Shown here piece by piece: positions 26,852 through 36,068 of a DNA stretch of 64,000 nt. The stretch's first letter is position 1. Every line of letters begins with the position of its first letter. Made by a program: the position numbers and the translations under genes. The DNA comes from JAGTVG01 sp942491935 (GTDB lineage: Bacteria > Bacteroidota > Bacteroidia > Cytophagales > Cyclobacteriaceae). The DNA is taken from positions 13,797 through 77,796 of the forward strand of contig CALOCZ010000041.1 in NCBI GenBank assembly GCA_942491935.1. The letters are read 5' to 3'. The notes beneath the pieces were generated by a model. It saw nothing but the letters and a program-made list of their open reading frames with translations, made no database searches and was not told the DNA's origin.

Positions 26852-28537
26852 CTACTTCCGGTATATTTCAGTTCTTTCATCCTGGATGATCCCATTCCAG
26901 TTCAATCCAAAACCAAAATCATAGGCATTTCCTTCCGTATCTACATGCACTTGCATATCAAAAGGTACATCTTCCATTTGTTTCTCCACTGTCGACATAT
27001 TTGCAGGCATTTGTAATGGCAATAAGCCAGAAGGTACAAATTTGCCGGAGATAACATCCAGTATCGCCTGGTCCTGTATATTGAAATTAATAAGAAGCCC
27101 CTGAATTTCTCTTTCAAATTCAGCAACAACGGTTGGATTCGACATTTTTAATACAACAATAACAGGTTTGCCTTTCATAGCTTTCTTTGTTTCCAGAACC
27201 AAATCCAAATCAGTCGAATTATTGGCTTTAACTGTTTTGCCTTTATAGGTTCTGTTGAGAACATCTTGTTCCCTGGAATCCCCGGCAAGACTTGTTTCCC
27301 GTGCATCGTTGGCTGTATAGCTGCCGTACATTAAACTAATAGGTAAAAATCCATTACCCCCACTTTCAGCATCTGACGTACTATAACCGGCTATTCTTCC
27401 ATTACTGGGATTTTCAATGACGACTACCGCCACATCCGCTTCTTCAGGATTTTCCGTTAAATTGAAATATTTTGAAGCTAGATCAGGATTGATAGGGGCT
27501 TCATTCCTTGCAGGTTGTTCCCTTCCAAAAAAGGAACTTGAAGCAGGTATGAACCTTTCAGGAATATATATGGTTTGTTCCTTCATTATTGGAAGAACAT
27601 TAGCAGTATTTTTCAATAACACCACGGACTTCAATTGTGCCTGATACCCTGTTTCCATAAATTCAGGATTTCCCACAACATTTATTGTTTCAGCAACGTC
27701 GAGATAAGGATTTTCAAAAAGCCCGACCCTGAAAATATTTTTTAGTAGTCTAACTGCAGATTGTTCGAACCTTGCCCGCATAAATTCTTCTCCAAATTCT
27801 TCAACGCCCAGATTATAAGCTTCAATAACAGGTCCTGAATCGTTATTCCCTCCAAACTGATCACAACCTGCCATAAGGATCTTATAATGCTTTTCAGCCT
27901 CAGTCAAATGCTCTACACCCCATGGAGTTCTTCCAAATTCAGCCATCCCTGTATCTTCTCTTGTTACACCCCAGTCAGTACAAACAATCCCATCAAATCC
28001 ATATTTTTCACGCAACTGATCTGTAATAAAAAAATGGCTGAATGCGTTTCCGACATTTTCTCCCGTGGGATCCTGATTAAATGAAATGGTATAATAAGGC
28101 ATGATGGCAGAAGCCATTTTTGTTCCTCCATCCAAATTAAACGCCCCTTCTAAAAAGGGTTTAAGGTGCGTTTCGATATTTTGACCAGGATAAACGGCAA
28201 ATTTCCCAAAGCCGTAGTGTGCATCCCGGCCACCTTCACCTGTTCCTCCACCAGGCCAATGTTTTGCCATGGCATTTACACTTTGAAAACCCCATCCATC
28301 TTTGACTTCCTTTTCCGGAGCGGATGTTTGAAATCCATCGATATAGGCTTTCGCCATATCTGAAGAAAGTTCCGGGCTGGGCCCAAAAGTTCCACTGAAT
28401 CTATACCATCTGGGATCAGTGGCCAGATCAACCTGGGGAGAAAGGGCAGTTGCTATTCCCAGGGCACGATATTCTATGGAGGCAATTGTTCCAAACTCCT
28501 TAACTAAAGATCGGATCAAAACTAGCTGCCAGGCCAA
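26852..28537 (-). CDS. GH3 beta-glucosidase, C-terminal portion of a broken gene
   Basis: These 561 residues cover most of a GH3 enzyme: SPQVDLATDPRWYRFSGTFG, AKHWPGGGTGEGGRDAHYG, and FDGIVCTDWGV with the likely nucleophile Asp, then the second GH3 domain from about residue 300 and a fibronectin-III-like end. The predicted TTG start at 28537 is artificial. The real start is at 29185 in the same frame. Between the halves the coding sense slips for about 55 bp (GGEISRWPGSIGLAASFDP is readable in another frame), and in-frame a TAA stop appears. GH3 removes terminal beta-linked glucose or xylose. Restored, the protein would be about 777 residues, a normal size. Confidence 0.85.
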   Translation of the reverse strand: MAWQLVLIRSLVKEFGTIASIEYRALGIATALSPQVDLATDPRWYRFSGTFGPSPELSSDMAKAYIDGFQTSAPEKEVKDGWGFQSVNAMAKHWPGGGTGEGGRDAHYGFGKFAVYPGQNIETHLKPFLEGAFNLDGGTKMASAIMPYYTISFNQDPTGENVGNAFSHFFITDQLREKYGFDGIVCTDWGVTREDTGMAEFGRTPWGVEHLTEAEKHYKILMAGCDQFGGNNDSGPVIEAYNLGVEEFGEEFMRARFEQSAVRLLKNIFRVGLFENPYLDVAETINVVGNPEFMETGYQAQLKSVVLLKNTANVLPIMKEQTIYIPERFIPASSSFFGREQPARNEAPINPDLASKYFNLTENPEEADVAVVVIENPSNGRIAGYSTSDAESGGNGFLPISLMYGSYTANDARETSLAGDSREQDVLNRTYKGKTVKANNSTDLDLVLETKKAMKGKPVIVVLKMSNPTVVAEFEREIQGLLINFNIQDQAILDVISGKFVPSGLLPLQMPANMSTVEKQMEDVPFDMQVHVDTEGNAYDFGFGLNWNGIIQDERTEIYRK

Positions 28538-28555
28538 TGGATCCGGGCCATCTGC

Positions 28556-29185
28556 TTATTTCACCGCCTGCCCCAAGGTGTACTCTTCATCAGCCCTTGA
28601 CTGATGCCTTGGATCTGAACTGTTATTGGCAGGGATACCAAATCCTAATCCTTCAACCAATGCCTGGGCATTATTATTCCAGACTGCAGCCACTTCCGGA
28701 CTTTCAACAGAAGTAATTAACACATGCCGGAGATTGTCATCCGTCAAAAATTCTATTTGCTGGTCGCTTAGATCTGAGGCTTTGGCTCCACTTTCATCAA
28801 ATGATTTACCTCCATAAGTACTGCCTCCCCTGAAACCTCCCCCAGGTATCCTCTGATGGCCGCTGTATAACATCAAACCGGCTATCTGTTCAATGGACAT
28901 TTGAGATGCAAGATCTTCCGCCCGCTCCCGGGCAGGTAATCTCCAGTCCTCATATGTATCCAGTTTCCCATTTTTATTCAGATCTTTGAATCCATATCTG
29001 TCAATTGTAAGAATTTTTACTCCCGATTTGGAAGAATATCCAAGGGTCTGACCGTCTTTATTATCAACGATCATGATCCCATTCTGATCTTTTTCGGTCC
29101 ATTTGGGACCACAGCTTATGACTGTGATAACTAATCCAACCAGGAGAATACCTGATACAGACTTCCTGTCTAATAAATGTTTCAT
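28556..29185 (-). CDS. GH3 beta-glucosidase, N-terminal fragment
   Basis: This 209-residue piece has a lipobox (VITVISCGPK) and the GH3 N-terminal region with DTYEDWRLPARERAEDLASQ and SDPRHQSRADEEYTLG, then ends in GQAVK and TAA at 28556-28558. The expected continuation, GGEISRWPGSIGLAASFDP, is present one base out of frame. A five-G run shortened to four fits the first slip, and a second one-base insertion near 28510 restores the frame. The two indels cancel, so only about 20 residues and a stop codon are affected. Sequencing error and recent inactivation are both possible. Confidence 0.85.
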   Translation of the reverse strand: MKHLLDRKSVSGILLVGLVITVISCGPKWTEKDQNGIMIVDNKDGQTLGYSSKSGVKILTIDRYGFKDLNKNGKLDTYEDWRLPARERAEDLASQMSIEQIAGLMLYSGHQRIPGGGFRGGSTYGGKSFDESGAKASDLSDQQIEFLTDDNLRHVLITSVESPEVAAVWNNNAQALVEGLGFGIPANNSSDPRHQSRADEEYTLGQAVK

Positions 29186-29230
29186 ATGATTATGATTTTG
29201 CCAGTAAATTTCCAGTATTCTATTGCATCA

Positions 29231-29836
29231 CTAATTGGTCTGGTTCAATTCAAGATTTAACAAGATGGAAACTCTCTCATCAATGACCTGGATTCCATCA
29301 GGTGTTGTGGTATTCCATTTGATATCGAAATTAAAACGGTTGATCGTGGTCTCGGCCTTAAAGGCCAGTTTCTGTATTCCGGTAACTGTTACGGTCCCCA
29401 GATACTCCACATCAAAAGTTATATTTTTTGTAATGTCTCTGATGGTCAGTTCACCTGACAGTTTGTAGTTGTTGCCTTTCTGTTTCTTGAAGGATTTGCT
29501 AACGAATTTCATTTCCGGAAACTGATCTGCATAAAAGAACCCGCTGGATTTAAGATGAACATTACGCGGCTCGTTATTCGATTCAATCGAGTTGACATCT
29601 ACAGTTAGTTGTACTTTCGCATCTGAGAAGTCATCCGTTGCGGACTCCATGCTTCCGGAGAACTTTCTGAAGAAACCCATAACCTCGGCGATGCCAAGAT
29701 GATGTATGGTAAAACAAACGTTGGAATGCTCAGGATCAATATTCCATACCATAGGGTTTGGCAATTGATCCGCTGATCCGGCTGTTTCAAGTGATATAAA
29801 AACGAGGAGGATCGGACTTATAAAAAATGATCTCAT
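29231..29836 (-). CDS. YceI family protein
   Basis: The 201-residue protein has a signal peptide ending near ETAGSAD, then the YceI lipocalin-like fold: WNIDPEHSNVCFTIHHLG at the start, FPEMKFVSKSFKK, and LTIRDITKNITFDVEYLG. YceI proteins bind polyisoprenoid or similar lipids in the periplasm and are often stress-linked. It is on the same strand as the GH3 and esterase genes but shows no clear enzymatic role in glycan use, so its place here may be incidental. Confidence 0.9.
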   Translation of the reverse strand: MRSFFISPILLVFISLETAGSADQLPNPMVWNIDPEHSNVCFTIHHLGIAEVMGFFRKFSGSMESATDDFSDAKVQLTVDVNSIESNNEPRNVHLKSSGFFYADQFPEMKFVSKSFKKQKGNNYKLSGELTIRDITKNITFDVEYLGTVTVTGIQKLAFKAETTINRFNFDIKWNTTTPDGIQVIDERVSILLNLELNQTN

Positions 29837-30260
29837 ATCGTGAATGTTGATTTAAACAACAAATATTTAAAAAATATAAAATAAATATATGAAACAATTC
29901 TGATAAAATTTTGAATTTGAAAGCATCCTGAAAACCAGAAAACATCAACCATCGACATCATTTGCAGAACACTTTTTATCATTCAGAGTTTCTTATTTAA
30001 AAAGACTACACCAAATAAGGTGTCACAAATATCAATCCCGGCACCCTAAATACTCTTTTTTAAAAGGGAAATTATATAAACTTCATTCCAAATATTCAAG
30101 CATATTCAACCAGTCTGTTAATCGTTCTGTCCAGGTATCTACAGGAAGGTCCTTTATATTCATGCCAAATTCTTGACCTCTTCCTGAGCTGTAATATCTG
30201 TTAAAAGAGGTGTTATAAAAATTACAAAAAAGAACTTTTTTATATTATCTAACTAAAGCA
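29837..30260. other. Intergenic region with a hydrolase remnant
   Basis: The left half (29837-30080) is AT-rich and shows no gene. The right half contains the 3' end of a decayed alpha/beta hydrolase on the minus strand, listed separately. No terminator was found after the carboxylesterase. Confidence 0.55.
30083..30244 (-). pseudogene. C-terminal remnant of an alpha/beta-hydrolase esterase
   Basis: A 54-codon open frame on the minus strand ends QEFGMNIKDLPVDTWTERL and TDWLNMLEYLE. This matches the usual tail of acetyl-xylan or feruloyl-type alpha/beta hydrolases (GHGFG, a short linker, W, then WL), with the catalytic His region altered (GRGQEFG in place of GGHGFG). No upstream catalytic core remains. 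It lies immediately after the type-B carboxylesterase. The family call is tentative because so little is left. Confidence 0.45.
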
Positions 30261-31892
30261 CTAATTATTCCCATAGGCCTTGTCAAGAAACTCATATCGT
30301 GCATCATCAGTGGCATTAACTGACTTGCTTTCTGTATCGATGATCATTACAGGTGGATCTTTCTCATCATTTCCTGTAAAAGGCCAATCAGGGAGTCCGG
30401 CACCATTGGGATCGCCTGTTTTAATGAAATTAGCAAAATAATCCTGCATGGTCTTTGAGACTTTATAATCATCCGTTGTCCATGCATATTCCTTGACCAA
30501 AGGAAGATTCCCCATACAATATTCTATTTCACAAGCATGCGGTGCCCCGATAGGTTCCGGCATCTTAAAACTGGGATCTCTTGGCATAGTGCCTCCGGCT
30601 AAACCAGGTGTAAGGTTTTGATCAACCAATGGGGGACGCAATTTGCTATAGAGGTATCTGTACACGGGCTTGTCGCTATTCTTCCTATGCAGGTCAAACC
30701 ATTTCCAAGTACTATAGGCAATAAAACGATCTGAAGCCAATGCTGTGGCTGAAATTTCAATTTCGGTGTCCGAGGAATGGGGATATAGCTCCAATACTTT
30801 TTCAAATTCCTCAGGATAGGTCTTCTTAACGGCTGCGATGTAATTCTCTTCGGAGTACGGCCTGCCCATCATAAAAGCCATACCTGGGATTTCGGCTGAA
30901 TTCCAGCCTAATAGAAGAGGTATGTCCGCCTGTTCACCTGAATTAAAGATCTCTGGCAGAGTTTTCGGAAGAAAATATCCATCAATAACAATTGGAAACC
31001 CAAATCTCTTAGATTCATTATAAATCTCATATACATCTCTTGTACTTAATGCCCTGAGCTCTGAAATGTTAGCACAATCCGCCTTATCGGCAAATTCCTG
31101 TCCTATCGTTTCAGCTTCGGAGAGCGGAACCGGCGGTAAGGTTGGATTTATCCCTGCCCCGCTTTCACCAATAGCACCATGGATAAGATCTTTTGACAAT
31201 GGGGAAGCCATCTGCATGCTTACAGATATAGATCCTGCGGATTCTCCGGCAATGGTCACCCTATCAGGATCACCTCCAAATGCAGCAATATTTTTATTTA
31301 CCCACTTTAATGCAGCATGCTGGTCCAGCAATCCATAATTGCCCGATGCATTGTAAGGCGACTCCTCACTCAATTCAGGGTGTGCCAGAAAGCCAAATAC
31401 ATTCAGCCGGTAATTTACCGAAACGGTCACTATCCCCTTTTTTGCCATGCTTTCACCATCATACCTGTATTCGGAAGCATCGCCAGCTACAAAGCCACCT
31501 CCGTAGAAATACACCAATACAGGTAGTCCGGTTGTGTTGCGTTTGGCAGGAGTCCATACATTGAGATATAAACAATCTTCACTTACACCATCTGAACGGG
31601 ATACCATATCTCCGAAAACATTGGTCTGCATAGGTCGGGGGCCAAATTTTTTTGTTTCTTTAACTCCTGTCCAATTTTCCAGAGGTTGAGGGGCTTTCCA
31701 CCTGAGATCACCTACCGGCGGTTTGGCAAATGGAATTCCAAAATACTTCTGTATCCCCGTACTAGTATCATAATTCCCTTCAATGATCCCGTTTTCAATT
31801 GATACTTGTACAGAAAAACCATAATTGCTTTGTGCATTTGAAAAAGACGTGGCCAGCATAAAAAAAATGCTCATTATTATTATTTTTTTCAT
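30261..31892 (-). CDS. Type-B carboxylesterase
   Basis: The 543-residue secreted protein (signal peptide ending near TSFSNAQ) has the type-B fold with IPFAKPPVGDLRWKAP, EDCLYLNVW, the oxyanion-hole YGGGFVAGD, the nucleophile motif GESAGS and the late catalytic His in APHACEIEY. It hydrolyses acyl esters. Given GH26, GH51 and GH3 nearby, removal of acetyl or feruloyl groups from hemicellulose is a reasonable guess, but type-B enzymes are broad. It shares a strand with the SusCD genes, separated from the UnbV gene by 180 bp. Confidence 0.92.
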   Translation of the reverse strand: MKKIIIMSIFFMLATSFSNAQSNYGFSVQVSIENGIIEGNYDTSTGIQKYFGIPFAKPPVGDLRWKAPQPLENWTGVKETKKFGPRPMQTNVFGDMVSRSDGVSEDCLYLNVWTPAKRNTTGLPVLVYFYGGGFVAGDASEYRYDGESMAKKGIVTVSVNYRLNVFGFLAHPELSEESPYNASGNYGLLDQHAALKWVNKNIAAFGGDPDRVTIAGESAGSISVSMQMASPLSKDLIHGAIGESGAGINPTLPPVPLSEAETIGQEFADKADCANISELRALSTRDVYEIYNESKRFGFPIVIDGYFLPKTLPEIFNSGEQADIPLLLGWNSAEIPGMAFMMGRPYSEENYIAAVKKTYPEEFEKVLELYPHSSDTEIEISATALASDRFIAYSTWKWFDLHRKNSDKPVYRYLYSKLRPPLVDQNLTPGLAGGTMPRDPSFKMPEPIGAPHACEIEYCMGNLPLVKEYAWTTDDYKVSKTMQDYFANFIKTGDPNGAGLPDWPFTGNDEKDPPVMIIDTESKSVNATDDARYEFLDKAYGNN

Positions 31893-32072
31893 CTTTAAAA
31901 AATTATCAGGAATGACCGTTCTGTGAAATTAATAATTAATTATATCAGTGAAGAAATATTATTCCGTAAATCTATTTGAATCAGATATTCTTAAAATTAA
32001 TAAACGGTTCAAAGATTTGATGTTGTACTAAATCCTTGAATCTATCTAATATAAGTATTTTGAAAATTAATA

Positions 32073-35000
32073 TTATAATTCTTCTTCTATTAACACCTCT
32101 CCGGCAAAATCGAAAACTTTGACTTTCGATACTTCAGGTGAAAAAGCAAGCGATCTTGAGGATTGTGAAAGATAGGATGACCCAAAGTAAAACTCATGTC
32201 GTCGCCTGGCGCCATTTTTAAGGGTGATCTCAGCCCATGCTGCATTGGATGGAACACTAAATAGGGAATGATCAGCTGTTTTCCGGAATAACAGTAGGGA
32301 ATCCTTGTTTTGAGAAACCAGGTATAATTCCTTCCCCTCACCATCGTATAATTTTGCTAAACTTTTAGCATCACCTAAGACGTTAAATCCAGCTTTCCTG
32401 CGCTCAATAACTTCGAAATTACCGTTTCCATCACCTGCTAATACCAGTCCGTTAAATGCATCTATCCTTCCAGACATTGGTTCTATGGAATAATCATTCC
32501 CTGCCAAAAGAAGGTCAATATTCCCATCATTGTTAATATCTGTAGGCAAAATGCCGAAAACCGGTGCAAACTGGGCCTGAACAGGTAATTCTTTGATCGA
32601 AAAATGACCTCTACCATCATTAAGAAGGATCAGCGTTTGGAAGTTATCCCCTTCCTTGTAATAGGCACTGTCTAATTCCTCTGTAGTGAATATATTTTCA
32701 ATCGTGGCCCGCCCGTAACCTTTATATGTCGGAATACGGTTTCTGATTAAGCTCAACTGCATGGTCATATCATCACGTGTATGGATTGGAAAATATTGAG
32801 GCTGAAAATATTCATCACTTGTTAATGCAGCAATAACCGGGTCAACCACCCCGTTCCTGTCAAAATCACCGGCATACATTTTCAATGGTCCTTCTTCTGT
32901 CCCTTTGAAAATTGTATTTAATCCTAAATTCCCGAGGATATAATCCATATCCCCGTCATTATCAATATCTGCTCCATTTATGCTGTTCCACCACCCGGTA
33001 ATTGGTTGCAAATTCAAAGATTCTGTTATATTCTTAAATCCTGTACCTGTATTCTTAAAAAATGTAATTGGCATCCACTCTCCAACAACGATCAGATCAA
33101 TCAACCGGTCATTGTTGAAATCAGTCCAAAGTGCGTCATTTACAAGGCCCAGGCCATTTAAATCGGGTAAAACATCCTGACTTATATCCAGATATTGTCC
33201 TCCTTCATTTTTCAATATTTTACTGTCAGCAGGATAGGGATATTCACCAGGAATTACTCTCCCGCCCACAAAAAGATCCAGGTCTCCATCCGCATCGAAA
33301 TCAGCTGCCTTCACACAAGATCCTGAAATGTAGAGCTCTGGTAAAACCTCCTTCTGATAAGTGAAATACCCTTTCCCATCATTCAGGTATACCCTGTCAG
33401 AATAAATTTCATCTCCTTTTTGTCTTTGGATGCCTCCTTTCACCAGGTACAGGTCCAGATCTTCATCCTGATCAACATCCAGAAAAAGGATACCCATATC
33501 TTTTCCAATCAGGTCTTCTCCTTGCAGGATCCTGTTTTCAGGTTTAAACTTTCCATCAGGTTTCTGTAGATAAAATGTACCACGATACTGTCCATTTCCT
33601 CCTATATAAAAATCCTCCAATCCATCATTATCTATGTCCCCCACGGCAATTCCAGGTGTGGATTGAGAGAATTTGTGCGGGATGGTTCGCTGGTAATTAA
33701 AATCAAACAGAACCTTTTCCTGATGTATATGATCAAAGAGGCAATCTTCATTAGCCTGACGCACTAATGGCTCTTCACGATCCGGTAAGAGGTAATCCCT
33801 CAGAGTGATAGAAGTTAGTTCACTGTTTTTAATATCGCAGATGAGTAACTGATTCGCCTCAGTATTATAGATCTTTTCAATTTTTCCTCCGGGCCAGAAT
33901 ACAATGAGTGAATCGACGTTCAGATGGGGGCCTAATCCAAAATGGATTGTCATATCTACTGTAGACATAAAACCCCTGTAGAAACTGTGTTCATGAAACT
34001 GAAGGTTACCCCCGGTATATAATAATACTTTCGCTCCCAATCCATGTGGATTATTTTCAGGTCCCTTCAGTTGTATGTTCAAGAAATTCGGTTTATCCGA
34101 TTCCTTAACATCATTTATGGTATTCTTATACAGGGTAGCAGGGCCATTAATGTTATTGGTAATATAATCCAGGTCTCCGTCATTGTCGAAGTCGGCGAAT
34201 GCTGCACCATTTGATAAGGTAGGCTCCTCAAATCCCCAATCGTCCGTTTTCTTGGTAAAGGTGAGGTTACCATTATTTCTGAAAATATAATTGGCTATTT
34301 TCACTATGGGTACCGAGTCAATCAGGTCCAGCCGTTCAGATACCAGGTTTTCGAACCGGGCTTTATAATTTGCAAAGTCCATGTCGGTAACATCATGCTG
34401 GAATCCATTACAGACCACAAGGTCTTTGTAACCATCGTTGTCAAAATCAGCAAACAAGGGTGACCAGCTCCAGTCTGTCTGATAGATCCCGGCAAGAAGG
34501 CCTATTTCACTGAATATCATATTCCCTTTATCGTCAGTACCCATATTCAGCTGCAACATATTCCTGATAAACTGGAGGTCATATTGGAATTTCTCATAGT
34601 TGATCTGGTTCATAGGATTATTACGCAAAAGCATGGTTTTCTTTCGATAGTTTATCTCAGGTAGCATGTCAAGGGCAAAAATCTCCTGCAGCCCGTCGTT
34701 ATTGATGTCGGCAATATCCTGCCCCATGGCTGAAAAGCTCTGGTGCTTCAGGTATTCTGAAACTTTATTTGTAAACGTGCCATCCTGGTTGTTGATATAC
34801 AATACATCATTTGGCAGGAAATCATTCGTAATATAAATATCCGGCCAGCCATCCAGGTTAATATCCCGTATGGATATTCCATGGCTGTAACCTTCTATAA
34901 GGATTCCTGCTTCTATGGAAACGTCTTTAAATGTGTGATCCCCCTGGTTTTGGTAGAGTTTATCCGCATTGATCGAGCTACCATCAACACTTTTTGTTCT

Positions 35001-35621
35001 GAATCTGCTTGGAAATTTTACATCCATAAAATTGCTGAGAACAAAAAGATCAAGATCTCCATCCAGGTCATAGTCAAAAAAAACGGCATTGGCAGAGTGA
35101 CCGGTATCCTGTATGCCCCATTTTTCAGCCTCTTCCGAGAATTGTGGAATTCCATTTTCATTCAGGCCTTGATTTATAAACAGTTTATTTTTCCGGTCTG
35201 CTGCAATTCCATATATGGATGCACAAACATAGATATCCAGCCAGCCATCTCCGTTTATATCAACGAGTGCTACCCCCTGACCCCAGATGTCTTCAGCTGC
35301 AACTCCAGCCTCAATGGTAACGTCTTTAAATTTAAAGTCTCCCTGGTTCAGATACATTTGATTATGCACCTGGTTACCAGAAAAATAGACATCTTGCAGG
35401 CCGTCGTTATTAAAATCTCCAATCCCCAAACCTGCACCATTATAGATATAATAAAAATCGATCACATTGAGTGTGTCATCTTCGACGAGGTTATTGGAAA
35501 AGTTAATTCCTGAATGATCAGGGCGGATCACCTCAAACATCTTTTTTTCACCGGATTTCCTGCACCCGGTGGCAAAAAGTAAAAATACCAGGAATAGAAG
35601 AATATACGATCTGGAATACAT
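32073..35621 (-). CDS. UnbV/ASPIC and FG-GAP (VCBS) repeat lipoprotein
   Basis: The 1182-residue protein has a lipobox in LLFATGCRKS. Many calcium-binding FG-GAP/VCBS repeats follow (DFNNDGLQDVYFSGN, DYDLDGDLDLFV, DFDNDGYKDLVV and others), forming beta-propellers in two blocks. Between them lies an UnbV/ASPIC domain (about residues 520-590, with GLGAKVLLYTGG and FGLGPHLNVDSL). Such proteins are common beside SusC/SusD in Bacteroidota and probably sit on the cell surface, perhaps in glycan capture. No catalytic site is visible. The terminator at 35654-35681 separates it from susD, so it may have its own promoter in the 84 bp upstream. Confidence 0.9.
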   Translation of the reverse strand: MYSRSYILLFLVFLLFATGCRKSGEKKMFEVIRPDHSGINFSNNLVEDDTLNVIDFYYIYNGAGLGIGDFNNDGLQDVYFSGNQVHNQMYLNQGDFKFKDVTIEAGVAAEDIWGQGVALVDINGDGWLDIYVCASIYGIAADRKNKLFINQGLNENGIPQFSEEAEKWGIQDTGHSANAVFFDYDLDGDLDLFVLSNFMDVKFPSRFRTKSVDGSSINADKLYQNQGDHTFKDVSIEAGILIEGYSHGISIRDINLDGWPDIYITNDFLPNDVLYINNQDGTFTNKVSEYLKHQSFSAMGQDIADINNDGLQEIFALDMLPEINYRKKTMLLRNNPMNQINYEKFQYDLQFIRNMLQLNMGTDDKGNMIFSEIGLLAGIYQTDWSWSPLFADFDNDGYKDLVVCNGFQHDVTDMDFANYKARFENLVSERLDLIDSVPIVKIANYIFRNNGNLTFTKKTDDWGFEEPTLSNGAAFADFDNDGDLDYITNNINGPATLYKNTINDVKESDKPNFLNIQLKGPENNPHGLGAKVLLYTGGNLQFHEHSFYRGFMSTVDMTIHFGLGPHLNVDSLIVFWPGGKIEKIYNTEANQLLICDIKNSELTSITLRDYLLPDREEPLVRQANEDCLFDHIHQEKVLFDFNYQRTIPHKFSQSTPGIAVGDIDNDGLEDFYIGGNGQYRGTFYLQKPDGKFKPENRILQGEDLIGKDMGILFLDVDQDEDLDLYLVKGGIQRQKGDEIYSDRVYLNDGKGYFTYQKEVLPELYISGSCVKAADFDADGDLDLFVGGRVIPGEYPYPADSKILKNEGGQYLDISQDVLPDLNGLGLVNDALWTDFNNDRLIDLIVVGEWMPITFFKNTGTGFKNITESLNLQPITGWWNSINGADIDNDGDMDYILGNLGLNTIFKGTEEGPLKMYAGDFDRNGVVDPVIAALTSDEYFQPQYFPIHTRDDMTMQLSLIRNRIPTYKGYGRATIENIFTTEELDSAYYKEGDNFQTLILLNDGRGHFSIKELPVQAQFAPVFGILPTDINNDGNIDLLLAGNDYSIEPMSGRIDAFNGLVLAGDGNGNFEVIERRKAGFNVLGDAKSLAKLYDGEGKELYLVSQNKDSLLLFRKTADHSLFSVPSNAAWAEITLKNGARRRHEFYFGSSYLSQSSRSLAFSPEVSKVKVFDFAGEVLIEEEL

Positions 35622-35653
35622 TTCAACAAAGATTTCTACCGGCGAATATAAAT

Positions 35654-35681
35654 AAAAAATCCCGCGGAGGCGGGATTTTTT
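35654..35681 (-). terminator. Intrinsic terminator after SusD
   Basis: CCCGC (35661-35665) and GCGGG (35670-35674) form a GC stem around a 4-nt loop, extended by A/T pairs, and flanked by A6 on the left and T6 on the right. It can act in either direction. On the minus strand it ends the susC-susD transcript 25 bp after the SusD stop. Confidence 0.85.
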
Positions 35682-35705
35682 ATATGTATAAGTTATAACT
35701 TATTC

Positions 35706-36068
35706 TTAGTAACCAGGATTCTGCTTCAACACATCTGTGTTATTGATGATATCAAGCTGATCCTGAGGAATAGGCCACCTTAAATTCTTATCCTGGAATG
35801 TTACACCAACGAGATAACTTCTCACGTTAGGATTAGCATTCGCTCCCTGCGGTCTTGTAGATTCCATAGCTACATAATCATTAAGTACCTGTGGTGCCAC
35901 ACCCCAACGGAGCAAGTCAAAGAAACGGTTACCTTCCATGCCGAATTCAACACGTGTTTCATGACGAACGGCTTGCCGTGCATAATCCTGACTTGGGAAA
36001 CCGGCATATGTTCCGACATTATAGCCTACGCAAGCTGGTGCAGTTGTTTCGGTACCATCTGCCAGTCT
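35706..36068 (-). CDS. SusD-like protein, C-terminal fragment after a frameshift
   Basis: In this frame the DNA reads RLADGTETTAPACVGYNVG, then YARQAVRHETRVEFGMEGNR, FFDLLRWGV and a normal SusD end NTDVLKQNPGY. It continues the SusD gene upstream, whose frame is lost at about 36066-36072. The shorter in-frame ATG at 35939 is not a true start. EGNRFFDLLRWG is the conserved SusD/RagB C-terminal motif. Confidence 0.85.
   Translation of the reverse strand, partial: RLADGTETTAPACVGYNVGTYAGFPSQDYARQAVRHETRVEFGMEGNRFFDLLRWGVAPQVLNDYVAMESTRPQGANANPNVRSYLVGVTFQDKNLRWPIPQDQLDIINNTDVLKQNPGY

Noticed and set aside
34881..35513. 210-residue plus-strand frame
   Set aside because: Entirely antisense to the UnbV/FG-GAP gene, whose repeat codons keep the opposite strand open. 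Low-complexity Cys/Ile/Phe-rich translation.
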